DNA of 64,000 nt from Arachis hypogaea. Lineage: Eukaryota; Streptophyta; Magnoliopsida; Fabales; Fabaceae. The notes below the pieces were generated by a model that was not told the origin of the DNA, searched no databases, and was given only the letters and a program-made list of their open reading frames with translations. A program made the position numbers and the translations under genes. Shown piece by piece: positions 12,319 through 23,836 of the stretch. The stretch lies in NCBI RefSeq assembly GCF_003086295.3, contig NC_092050.1, positions 153,828,699 to 153,892,698 on the forward strand, written 5' to 3'. Position 1 is the first letter of the stretch, and each line of letters starts with the position of its first letter.

Positions 12319-12354
<36 letters not shown>
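12319..12354. repeat. (TA)n microsatellite in left TIR
   Basis: Uninterrupted TA dinucleotides, about 18 units. The partner position in the right TIR (about 16026-16048) holds a shorter TA run, so the two arms have changed length separately. Confidence 0.9.
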
Positions 12355-12359
<5 letters not shown>

Positions 12360-14001
12360 AGCTCAAGCGTTTAAAAATTTTTATAAATAAAAAAAATAAT
12401 TAATTTATATTCGTACAATATATAAAATAATTACTATATTATTATTATATTATAGATTAAGATTCACTAATTTAATTTTTTTTATTTTTAATATAAGTAT
12501 TAGAAATAAATAAAATTTTTATAATTAAATGTAGTGTAACAAAATATATATAATATTAATTAGTTCTTAAAAATTTTAAAAAAATAGTTTCTCATTTTAG
12601 TAAAATAACTATTTATTAAAGTAGACAAATTAATTATTTTTTTCTCATATACGGTTTTTTTAAGACATAAAAGCAATTAATTAGGACATTGGTTAAGATA
12701 ATTAAAGTCACTATTTCATTAAATTTTTAATTTAAAGAAAAATCCTAGTTAATTTTGGTATAGAAATTTCGAATTTAAAAACATTGATAAAAATTATGTT
12801 GAATTTTGATTTATTTGATTTTCATTTAAATTAATCACTACATAAGTTAAAGTTCTGTTTTGAAGTTATATTCGAGCTTTAATCTGATTTTTAAAGTTTC
12901 AATTTACTTAGTTTGATTTTTTAACTTAGGTATCCGTGACTCATATTAGGGTTTTAAGTGTTTAGTGGAAAATAAAAAATAAGGTAAAAAAATTTCAATT
13001 GTCACATCAAATAGTCGCTAGAATGTATAATGTAGCAGTCGTTAGTCCATTTCAGCATGTCGTTAACGATTTTGTGAGACAGTGACAAAAATAAGAATAG
13101 GAACCAATGTGAGTCATAACTATTAAGTTGGGAGACATAATTGTTAGAACTGATTAGGAACCAATTGGGAGACATAATTTGTTGTTACTTGATTAGGAAC
13201 CAATTGTGAGTCATAACTATTAAATTGAGTAAATCGAAATTTTTGAAATTAGATTGAAATATAATTGTTAGAATTGAACCAGTGATCGAACCGATCAAGC
13301 TACTGATTCACTGGTTTATTGGTTCAACTGATAAATCACTGGCTGAACCGATAAAACTGGTCTCACGTAAATATAAAATATAAAATAGTTAAAAACTTAA
13401 AATTAAAATTTGAAATGCATATCTTCACTAACATTTTATGAAAATCAAGTCTCAACTTCTAAAAATAACCAATATAAAAAAAAAACCATAAAATTTTAAT
13501 ACTACAATAGTATCTTATTTTGACACAATAAAAAAATAATTAATTCACAAAGCCTATCATCTAACTATAATATCATTAGATTTTAACACTAACATCAAAA
13601 CAAATAACTTTAATCACAATACTAGCAATAAAATAGATCAAGTAAATTAATAAATTTTTAGTGAAATTTATATTTATATTAATAATGGTATATAATTAAA
13701 ATATAATTAATTTTAAAAATAGAAAAAACAAAAATTAAATTAAATTAGATATTTATGTATACTATATAATTAGTATTTGTCAAGTATAGTACTTAGAAGT
13801 GCAATGGCTAAGTGGCAAGTAGAGGTTATTTTTGCTCCAAGGTTCTTAGTTCGAGACCTACCAACCGTTCGGTTTTTACAACTATGGATATAATAATGGT
13901 AATTAAGTTGACCATTTAGTTGTTTTAATGGTAATTAAAATCTAATAATAGTTTATAATAAAAGAAACATTCTTTTGCAACAATGAACCTATAGTAATAG
14001 T

Positions 14002-14338
14002 TAGGGGTGTTCATAGATTAGATCATATCCATATAAATCCACAGTATTTATCCGTATCTGATCTGTAATTTGAGAATATGATCTGATCTGTAAGATGATC
14101 GGATTGGATCGAATCGGATCCACACTCTAATCAGATAGAAGTAAATATGTTTAAAAAAGTAAACAAAAAAAATTATTGACTTTTTTTTATAAAAATAAAA
14201 TTTTTTTATATTTTTTATTTTATGGATATATTTGATATCTGATCCAAACATAAAAAGTGCGAATATCGAATTTGATCTAATGAGTTTAGTGCGGATTGGA
14301 TCGAAATTTCAGCCATATCCCATCTGTAAACACCCCTA
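14002..14338. mobile_element. hAT-like MITE (337 bp)
   Basis: It starts TAGGGGTGTTCA and ends with the inverted form TAAACACCCCTA, a 12-bp TIR typical of small hAT elements. The flanks GTAATAGT (13994-14001) and GCAATAAT (14339-14346) match at 6 of 8, consistent with a decayed 8-bp target duplication. The interior is rich in repeated GATCYGAT-type motifs and has no coding frame. It is nested in the 4.2-kb long-TIR element. Confidence 0.6.
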
Positions 14339-14473
14339 GCAATAATAACTAAAAAATTATAATGATTATATTTTTAACTAAGAGGAAGTGCAAAAAAAAG
14401 TACTAAATACAAGAACATTTAATCAAATATTAAAAAAAATTTTACTTTAAAACATACAGTTGGACTTTTTTTG

Positions 14474-14476
<3 letters not shown>

Positions 14477-14526
<50 letters not shown>
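14477..14526. repeat. (AT)n microsatellite
   Basis: About 25 AT units, running directly into a short (ATA)n run to about 14550. Confidence 0.9.
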
Positions 14527-14532
<6 letters not shown>

Positions 14533-14743
14533 AATAATAATAATAATAATATGATAATTGCTTTGTATATCACACAAATATAAACGTTTTTTTTTTTCTA
14601 TGATCTTAAGAAAGGTTTTGTAAGTCTCTAACTTTGTTGTCGATTTTTGTAGTGTTAGCTCTCATATTATCAATTTGATTCATATATAATTCGGATGATA
14701 AATTATTTGGTGACGTGCTTTCTTTTTTACTGTGATATACTTG

Positions 14744-14746
<3 letters not shown>

Positions 14747-14815
<69 letters not shown>
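14747..14815. repeat. (TTA)n microsatellite
   Basis: About 23 uninterrupted TTA units. The poly-Ile and poly-Leu open frames across it are artefacts of the repeat. Confidence 0.9.
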
Positions 14816-16545
14816 GTACATTAAAAAATAACAGGCCAAATTATTGCCATAACATAATAGAAGTATGGAAGTTTATCATTCTTCTCTAATGGAGGAAACA
14901 AAATTCTTTTCAATAATTTATTTAACGTTTAGTAGAATAAAAATAAATTTTATTAGAATAAATTTTAGTATGAGTTTAATATTTTTATTCATCATAAAAT
15001 ATTTATAGAATTACTCGTAGATAAATTTTGGAAAATAGAAAAAAAACCATGATTTTTAATTTTATTTTTAAATAAACTTTATTTTTAATTTTAAAATAAA
15101 TTTTATTTTTATTTTTTAATAATATTAATTTTTTACTGTATATAATTATTCAATTATTTTTTAATCATATATAAATAAATTACTCTTAATAAGACTTTTT
15201 TGTGTTATTCAATTATCTTTTTTTTTAAAAATAATTAATTATTAAAATAATTAAAATTTTCACAACAAAAATAATAAAAAATTATGAATGAAAAAAATTA
15301 ACCATCCTGATACTTTTTTGTATTTTTATTCATATTTTAATTATAAACATAAATATAATTTAATTATATTATTTATGAAATGTGACTATAGATGTAGATA
15401 AAATTTAGTTATATTACTTATATATAGTTTCATTGTATTGTATTGCTTATAAAGTTAGATTATAATTATGACAATAGAATTGTTCTTGTATTTTTATATG
15501 TGTGACTAATTGGTGATGTTAAAACATTACTCTTAATTATAAATAAGGTTTATAATTTAAAAAATCAAAGACTCAATTAAAAAGATACGAAAAAATGATG
15601 TTAAAATATTCTAACTCTTTAAAATAAAAATATTCAAAATTTAATTAAAAATTATTTAAAATTTAAACTCAATAAAAATTTATATTCAATGTATTTTGTA
15701 TTAAATATATTTAATAACCTATTATATCATATTATATCATATTGGTTGAAATTAGTTTTTATAATGTTAATTTTTTAATAACACTTTATTAGAAAAAACC
15801 AGCTTTTCAGAATTTTTTAAAAACTAATTAATATTATATATATTTTATTACAATATATCTTGTTATAAAAAAATTATTTATTTTTAATGCTTATATTAAA
15901 AATAAAAACAAAATTTAAATTAGTAAATTTTAATCTATAATATAATAATAATATAGTAATTATTTTATATATTATACGAATAAAAATTAATTATTTTTTT
16001 ATTTATAAAATTTTTTAAGAGCTTATATATATATATATATATATATATTGATGAATGTGATATATTTTTTTATGTAAATAATCTTTTAAAAAAAAATCTA
16101 ATAGTTAATCTATTACCTTTTTTGTTTTAGTCCAAATTAAATATTTTTTATTGTTTTTGGAAAGAAAATCTTTTGAGGAATTTAATAATATGTGATGAGG
16201 AACACCGAATAAATTATACCAAAACCAATTAAAACACAACATAAAGACATCTTTAAAAAAAGATGTTTTAGGCGTATTTATCTGACTGGCCTCCTATTTT
16301 TATTTGTTTCCTTCAAAAGATGTGAAATAGTCAAATAGAAGTCATGAAGTAGAGAAGGCCTCAACAGTTTGTAGGATATTAATTATTTATATTATATTGA
16401 ATGATTCTGAAACAAATAAAATAAGTAGTGATAGCTAGAAATACAAAGAAGTTTTAAGTCACAATAAGCTACCAAAATGAAAGTGATGCCAACCACACTC
16501 GACTCTACTGCATATACATTCCAATTTTCATACTCTTGATGAAAC

Positions 16546-16776
16546 GAAAAATCTTACAGAACAGTAGACCCCACACGGACCATTTGAAATGATAAGGCAG
16601 TTTCTATTTTATTTCTACGTTGACTGACTTTGAGAAACTTAATTATTGAGCATTGCATCCATTCTCACTCTTCCTTTAATCACTCACTCTTCCTTTATAT
16701 TTTTATTACTTTCTTTTGGTTTTCTGAGACTCAACACTCCCAACATTCATACAACTTTATATCCTTCTTTCTTATC
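16546..16776 (+). promoter_or_regulatory. Upstream region of TNL B
   Basis: Homology with the D copy begins at GAAAAATCTTAC (16546 and 56332), which is the left edge of the duplicated block. A W-box core TTGACT lies at 16620-16625 and a TATA-like CTTTATATTTTTAT near 16690; both are kept in D. W-boxes bind WRKY factors and are common upstream of defence genes. The frame is open upstream of ATG 16777 but contains no earlier ATG, so 16777 is the likely start. Confidence 0.35.
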
Positions 16777-19700
16777 ATGCCTCTTCAATCTTCCTTCTCC
16801 TCTTTTTCCACCCATTCTTCTTCTTCTTCTTCCTACGGCTATGCATGGGAATATGATGTGTTTATTAGTTTTAGAGGCGAAGATACTCGCTATGGTTTCA
16901 CTGGCAACCTCTACAAAGCTCTTTTTGATAAAGGAGTCCACACCTTCATTGATGATGAGGAGCTTCAAAGAGGAGACGAAATCACACCCTCACTTCTCAA
17001 GGCAATTGAAGAGTCCAGGATTGCCATCATTGTCCTCTCTCCTAACTATGCTTCTTCTTCTTTTTGCTTAGACGAGCTTGTCCACATCCTTCACTGCATC
17101 AAGGGAAATAATCGCCTGGTTTTACCGGTTTTCTATGAGGCTGATCCTTCTGATGTGCGGCATCAAAGAAATAGTTTCGGAGAAGCAATGGCCAAGCATG
17201 AAGAGAAATTCAAGAGTGACTTGAACAAGGTGCACAAATGGAAGCAGGCTCTGCATCAAGTTGCTAATTTGTCAGGATATCATTTCAAACACGGGTAACT
17301 TCACTTCATATACTTCTTTCTGATCTGTAATTGTTTTTCGTTTATAAAAAATATTACTATTTTGCTTCGTAATAAGAATCTGTGTGTATTTGGCAGAGAT
17401 GGATATGAACATAAGTTTATCAGAAATATTGTGGAAGAAATTTCAAGAAAGATTAGACGTTTACCGTTGTTTGTTGCTCGTTTTCCTGTTGGACTAGATT
17501 CACTAGATTCTCGAGTGTCAAAAGTAATTTCACTTTTGAGAATGAATTCTAGTGATCAAGTTCACATGGTAGGGATTCATGGAGTTGGTGGAATAGGAAA
17601 AACAGCACTTGCTTGTGCTGTTCATAATTTGATTGTTGACCATTTTGACGGTACGTGCTTTCTTGCAAATGTGAGAGAAAACTCAAAGAGACATGGCTTG
17701 GCTTATCTTCAAAATATCCTTCTCTCTGAGATATTAGGAAAGGAGGAAATTAAGATAGTCAGTGTTCAACAAGGAACTACTCAAATTCAACGAAGACTAT
17801 GTCAAAAAAAAGTTCTTTTGATTTTAGATGACGTTGATGATCACAAGCAACTACAAGCTATGGCTGGAAAACCTAACTGGTTTGGTCTTGGAAGCAGAGT
17901 TATCATTACAACACGGGACACACATTTGCTAAAATATCATGGTGTTGAAAACACACATGAGGTAGAGGGATTAAATGAGGCAGAGTCTTCTCAATTGCTT
18001 GTTAAACATGCATTTAAAAATGGTTATGTTAGCAGCCCAAGTTATGCAGATGTTTTGACCCGTACAATAACTTATGCTTCTGGTCTTCCATTGGCTTTGG
18101 AAGTAATAGGTAGTCACTTGTGTGGAAAAAAAGTAGAAGAATGGGAATCTGCATTGAATAAATTTGAAAGACATCTTGATGATAAAATACATGAGATATT
18201 TCAAGTAAGTTTTGATGCTTTGGGAAAAGAAGAGCAGAGTGTTTTTCTTGATATTGCCTGTTGTTTTAAAGGATATAAAACAAAGGAACTTACAGATATA
18301 CTTCAAGCTCATTATGGAAGTTGCATGAAATATCATATTGGAGTGTTGGTTGAAAAATCTCTCATGAAGATCAATCAATATGATAACAATGTGACAATGC
18401 ATGATTTGATAGAGAGCATGGGCAAAGAAATTGCACTAAAAGAATCACCAGAAATGCCTGGAAAGCGTAGTAGGTTGTGGTTCTACGAAGATATAGTTAA
18501 AGTTTTACAAGATAATCTAGTAAGTAATAAATTTCTCCAATAACTTTATTGAAAGTCCTTTTTTACGCACTTGTACCTTAATTAATTCATGTTTTTAATT
18601 TTGTGTTGAAAGGGTACTAGCACCATTGAAATCATATATTTGGAATTTCCCGTATTGGAAAGGGAAGGAGATGAAGATTCATTTGAAAAAGAGGAAAATA
18701 AAGATGTTGAAGTAAAATGGGACGGAACAGCTTTTAAAGAGATGAAAAATCTCAAAACGCTTATCATAAAAAATGGTTGTTTTTCTAAATGTCCCAAAAA
18801 TCTTCCAAACAGTTTAAGGGTATTGGAATGGTGGAGATATCCTTCAGAATGGCTACCAAATGATTTTCAACCAAAGAAACTCTCCATACTCAAGTTATTG
18901 AATAATCTCTATTTAGCACACAAGTTGGATAGCTTATCCAAGGTAGTGTGTGCTAAATTCTTTTTTATGATTTTGTGTTTTAGTAACTTGATATGAAGTT
19001 TATTTGTTTGACTTTTTTTCTTTTTTTAAATTTTTTTCAGAAGTTGGTGAGTTTAAAAGTTTTGAATTTTTTCTTGTTTTTTCTCCAGATGTTGATCTCC
19101 TTGAAAGTTTTGAAGTTTGATTACAGTGATTCTTTGAAAAAGATACCAGATGTCTCCAATCTTCAACTTTTAGAAGAATTTTCTTGTGTAAGATGTAGTA
19201 ATTTAGTCTCAGTTGACAGTTCAGTTGGTTTTTTACCTAAACTTAAAATATTGAATGCTGCATTCTGCTTCAAGCTCAGAAGTTTTCCACCTGTTATTAA
19301 TTTGGCCTCACTGGAAGAACTCGTTCTATTTGGATGCTCAAGCCTTGAGAAATTTCCAGAAATTCTGGAAGAGATGGAAAATCTAAAAGCGCTTTATTTG
19401 TGGGGCACTGGCATAAAAGATTTGCCATGTTCATTTTGTAACCTTTCTAGATTGCGGCGTTTGACTTTGAATGCGAATGAAATGTATAGAATACCAAGTG
19501 TCATTGGCATGATGCCACGCCTGTTTTTGTGTGATATTGAGTTAGGAGGAAATAAGGGGAGGGTATCAGGAGAGCAGGAAGAGGGGCTTCATGGAATACT
19601 CACTCACTCCCTCCCCTCTGCAGATATGAGACGTCTTTCAATCACAAACAGCAATTTGTCAGATGACTTTTTTCCACTAGCTGTTGCATGGTTTCCCAAT

Positions 19701-20602
19701 GTGATATCTTTAGTTCTAGGAGGCAATAATTTCACAGTCCTTCCTGAATGCATCCAACAATTTCGCTTTCTGAAGGAGCTCCTTGTGAATGATTGCAAGC
19801 ATCTTCGGGAGATTAGAGGGATTCCACCAAACTTGGAATTCTTCTCAGCAGTAAACTGCAAATCATTGAGTGAGAGGGGCACAAGCGTGTTACTCAATCA
19901 GGTTTCGTTACTTTTTAATAATTAAGAATGCAGATGACATCATAATTCATATTAAATTAATAATGTATGCTAAACTACCGCTTCTGCATTATGAATGAAT
20001 GACAGCAAGTGCACCAGGGTAGAAGCACCCACTTTGTGATGCCAGGTGGAAGCATTCCAAGGTGGTTTGAGAGGCGCAGTAGTGGAGCTTGCATTTCTTT
20101 CTGGTTTCGTGGCACCAAATTCCCTTACAATGCTCTTTGCTTTGCAATTCTACTCAAAGATGACTTCCCTTCCCCACTTGAATTAAGACCCATTGTGACC
20201 ATCAATGGCAACCTAGGTTCATATCGATTCGAGAGAGCAATGGATCAATTATTTATTTTTAATCTGAACAGTGATCCTTATTATGAAGCACTACATCTTG
20301 AAAGAGGATGGAATCATGCGAAGCTTTCATATGAAGCATATAAGAATTATGAGGATCATAAGGAAAAGGTCCCAAGTGAGTCAATTGGAAAAGAGATTGG
20401 AATGCACGTATGGAAGGAAGAGAGTAGTAGTATAATGGAAGATATTCGATTCACTGATCCATACAAAATGACACAACTAATTATAATGATGATCATGCTC
20501 TCAATAGCATTCCCCAACCATAAGAACCACCCCTTGCTCCTGGATACATGCATTGGTTTGTGGATGTTGCTGTTTCTAACACACACACTTTCTGGATATT
20601 AA
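16777..20602 (+). CDS. TNL B: intact TIR-NB-ARC-LRR-C-JID immune receptor
   Basis: Exons: 16777-17294, 17397-18519, 18613-18942, 19041 or 19089 to 19901, and 20006-20602. All have GT/AG borders and compatible phases and give about 1126 or 1142 residues. TIR: residues about 24-170 (YDVFISFRGEDTR; catalytic Glu100 in FCLDEL). NB-ARC: P-loop GVGGIGKT 235-242, kinase-2 LLILDDVDD about 313-321, GLPLALEV about 402-409, and intact MHD 507-509. LRRs follow in exons 3-4, then C-JID in exon 5 (PGGSIPRWF). The family detects pathogen effectors, oligomerises and uses the TIR as an NADase. The protein ends in two hydrophobic stretches (LIIMMIMLSIAF and a WMLLFL segment) absent from relic A. It converges with C. 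D at 56562 is a near-copy. Expression is not known. Confidence 0.93.
19041..19088 (+). other. Duplicated start of LRR exon 4 with two splice acceptors
   Basis: Two acceptors, TTTTTTTCAG/AAG (exon from 19041) and TTCTCCAG/ATG (exon from 19089), lie 48 bases apart in the same frame. The 48 bases encode a short copy of the exon start (LVSLKVLNF against LISLKVLKF). Relic A keeps only the second type and gene C only the first, so B and D carry both side by side. Either choice gives an open product, 16 residues different. Confidence 0.65.
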
Positions 20603-23600
20603 CTGTCAGTTAGGAAGGAGGGTAGGGAGGATTCAATATCAGGCTATCAGCATCCGCACACAGCTATATGGCTGTCCTCACCTGTGTATGTCAAAGTGTA
20701 ATTATTATTATTAATTGTGGCACTTCCCTTGCTAGTTTTGCATCTGCTTGTTTGATTAAATATGAAATAGAGATGACCATTCAATATGTTACTTGCTACT
20801 TTGAGCAACTTTTTTGTATCATACATTTATAATATATATTGAATGATTCTGAAATTGTAACACAATGCAATTGCAAAGCAAATAGATGGGGTACCACTGG
20901 GCACTGGCGTGTGTCCAAGGTAAATTACTCATTTTAGTTGTCCCATTCATTTTGATCAATAATATTTTTTCAACATACTTTGGGAATCAGTTTTACATTT
21001 ATATAATATATTACGTTGAAGGGCTCTTAATATGTAAAGAAATGGGTACTAACCTAGGAATACGAACAAGGTGTATGGTTTTCTCAATGCCATGCTTTCC
21101 TGAATCCTCAGTGCAATCTCAAGGCCAATGTATAACCCTATTGCGCATAGTTAATTTGAATCTTTGTTATTTGCTTTACATTAAGTTTTTCCTTCTTTCA
21201 TTTACTCATTACTTTTTAGGCAACAAGAGAAGAAGACATGTTAACATCTGGCTTTCGGTTTTATTTGCTCATTGGGTTCAAAAGAGGAATTTTTATTGAT
21301 GTAGATACTGTCTTTAAATTTGGCAGTTAGTACAATGTTTAGCAACAACTTACTTGATAATTGATGTATAGATGGAGAGAGAGAGAGTAACATAGTTTGT
21401 TCTTGTTCATGTAGCAGAATTCCTGCTTCAGCAATGGAAGTTAATATTGAAGACTTGAAGTAAAATGGCATAAAAGTGGATAAGGGACATGACTAGCAAC
21501 CAAGGTAAACTCCATCCCCTTACTAATTTTAGTTGCTATGATAATAACCATAAGAGATCATTTTGGTGGCATTGCAGAAATTGAGCTCATGTGCTACTGT
21601 TAGGGTGATGCTGTATAAGTGTATATACATATTATGTAATAATTTTGATTATTATATTGTAAGCAGGTCCCCTTATATTTTTTATTTTGCCTTTGCTCCT
21701 TGGAGTCAAGATGTGAAAGTTGTGCAGTATAAAGTTGAGATTGCCTTTCAATTTAGCACTTATTGCAAATGGTGCAACTTCTTCAGTGATATAATGTTGA
21801 GAGAGAGATTCTTTGTTCAACTGAAATGGAAGAAGTGTAACGCAGTTATTGTAGAAAAAAAAATCTCCATCACAACATATTTTAACTCTGAGAATAAACA
21901 AGACGCATCAATGAGGATTCAGTGTACAATAGAACAAGAAAAATAAGGATTGTTGTCTGATGTGATGTAGTCTTGGCCTCCTGAGTCCCCAAGAAAGAAT
22001 AATAATAGATGAATCCAATGACAGAACAATATAACAGTTATGCAAATTTCAAGGTAGAGGCATGCACCATTCCTTGAATTTTGATGAAAGAACAAAACAT
22101 GTGGCTGATTTTACAGTTATTTTTTCCCATTTTTATGCACAGTAAAGGCAAGCCCAACAGTGTAATAGAGTGAAGGATGGCATGCATGACAGTGTTCTTC
22201 TTATTTGTGAACAAGAGAGGCAAGAGAATTAGAGAAAATGATTTCTATGTTGAGTGAATCTTAAGAATGTTAATACAGAGTTCTGCTATTTATACACGAG
22301 TGAGAGCTAACTTCACTAGTCACCAACTTACTCTTAACTTATGCCGACTACTCCTAACAGAATCATAACAAATTAATTCCTAGCAAATAAGTTTAAAATG
22401 AAAACTCTCAGTTATGTTATAACCTAGTTTTTTCTTAGGCACATTCACCCAGTGTACTTTCACGCGGCCAGGCTTGATTTTTGTATGTTTGGCCTATATA
22501 ATTAAGAAAAATGTGAAGTTCTAATTGGAATTAAATATATATTTGTTAAGTTTTTTTTATTTTATATAGTACTGACTATGTACTTTCTCAATTAACATAT
22601 ACTTATTGAATTTCTTTATTTTTGACCTTCATTCTTTCATAGGCAAGACCATCTCGTTTAAAGAAATATTTTTGTTATGAAAATAATTTTTTAATCGACA
22701 ATCAATTATGAAAGTATCAATATAAAAATTAAAAAGAATACATAAAATCTTAAAAATATTGACAAAAAGTCAGCTTTTATTTTAAATTTAATATTTATTT
22801 ATTTATTATTTTATTAATAAATTCTTATTGTATTGATGCTGTGCCACCATCCTCAATTCTCGCGCGTATCTCGGATGCACTGAGCCAAAGCAGAATACAA
22901 CCGTATCTCGGATGCAATGTATCCGAAATATCCCTTGTTCATGTCCCGGGTGCATCCGAGATATGACTCGCACACCCCGTTTTTAGGAGCACCCCACTGT
23001 ATCTGAGATGTGACTAACGACATATTTTGATAAATTCTTCCACGATTATTTAAATCGATAAATATTATATTATTTAATGTAAATAAAAAAATTCCAATAT
23101 ATAATGATAAATCTTTTGTATTTATGGATATTTTTGCACTGAAGAGAGCCCTTGGTCTCAATAGTATTGCACAAGCAAAGTATAATTATGTGTGTAATCT
23201 CCTGAAAGTATATACTTAATCTGAATTATTTCTTTCTTAATTAAATGTGCAGCTAACTTTCTTAACTAATTATGTATATTATATTATATTGAATGATTCT
23301 GAACCAAATGAAAACAGGTAGTATAGCTAGCTAGAAATACAAACAGAAGATGAATGCCTTTCCATAACTAATTTCGTATGCGTGATTGAGAAATAGTGAG
23401 TAGCTTGAATCAAATAATTCCCTGTTCTTACTATTCCATAAGTGCCAACAAGTACTGATAAATAAACTTTCTCTGATCATCATTTTCATTCATTCTAATA
23501 TTTTTTCAGTAACGTTATTCTAGAACCATTGTTTGTGCTCCGCATTCTTTTTGAGATAAGACTATACGCTACTTATTTGCATTCCTAGCTTGGTAGTACC

Positions 23601-23836
23601 CATTTTGTTAGAAATTCAGAATCAATATAAACTGTTGCTCAACAAGTAGCAAGTACAAAAGCATGGTTATTTCTATCTTACTTTATTCTCCTTTCTACTT
23701 TTCTGTCACTATTGAAATAAACAAGAAGATTGTGTGCGTTTTATGTTATCTGCAAGAACAAGAAGAAGGTCAATGAAACAGTGATAAGAGTAGGACATAA
23801 GTGGTGCACGCACATAGCTGTGTGGATGTCATTTAA
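20603..23836. other. Intergenic region between convergent TNLs B and C
   Basis: No gene is supported. From about 20880 the sequence resembles the exon 5/intron/exon 6 region of relic A: GTGTCCAAGGTAAAT near 20910 and a degraded exon 6 acceptor near 21215. The rest is TNL 3' flank that recurs at 52060-53240 and, almost unchanged, at 60388-63585. Open frames such as 20886-21299 and 21563-21946 have no domain and are kept only because the duplication is recent. Near 22855-23010 lies a short cluster of TATCTCGGATGCA-type motifs in both orientations. Confidence 0.6.
22855..23010. repeat. Cluster of TATCTCGGATGCA motifs, both orientations
   Basis: The motif occurs near 22866 and 22903 (forward), near 22952 (inverted, TGCATCCGAGATATG) and, degenerate, near 22998. 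The block is more GC-rich than its surroundings. In the D-side copy about 85 bases of it are missing near 62650. It is probably a fragment of a dispersed repeat; the family is not recognised. Confidence 0.45.

Larger units (their letters stand above)
12058..16294. mobile_element. 4.2-kb long-TIR element, MULE-like, no transposase
   Basis: The ends are inverted copies: left GGAGGCCACTCAGATAAA, right the complement of GGAGGCCAGTCAGATAAA. Near-identity holds for about 240 bases (12058-12300 against 16052-16294) and weaker similarity continues to about 540 bases (15775-16294), interrupted by (TA)n runs of unequal length. Flanks CTTTTTTAT (12049-12057) and TATTTTTAT (16295-16303) match at 7 of 9, as expected for an old 9-bp duplication. 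The interior is AT-rich, has no credible transposase frame and carries a nested hAT-like MITE and several microsatellites. Shared terminal motif and CGTCTTTTTTTAAAGATG block link it to the element at 6527-8155. Confidence 0.65.

Noticed and set aside
14606..14889. Poly-Ile and poly-Leu open frames on both strands
   Set aside because: They are produced by the (TTA)n microsatellite.
16630..16776. N-terminal extension of TNL B (and 56416-56561 for D)
   Set aside because: The frame is open but has no ATG before 16777; it would need a TTG start and overlaps the TATA-like region.
20886..21946. Open frames of 137 and 127 codons downstream of TNL B, kept in the D copy
   Set aside because: No domain, no start context, and the match in D only reflects the recent duplication; the diverged copy at 52060-53240 does not keep them.
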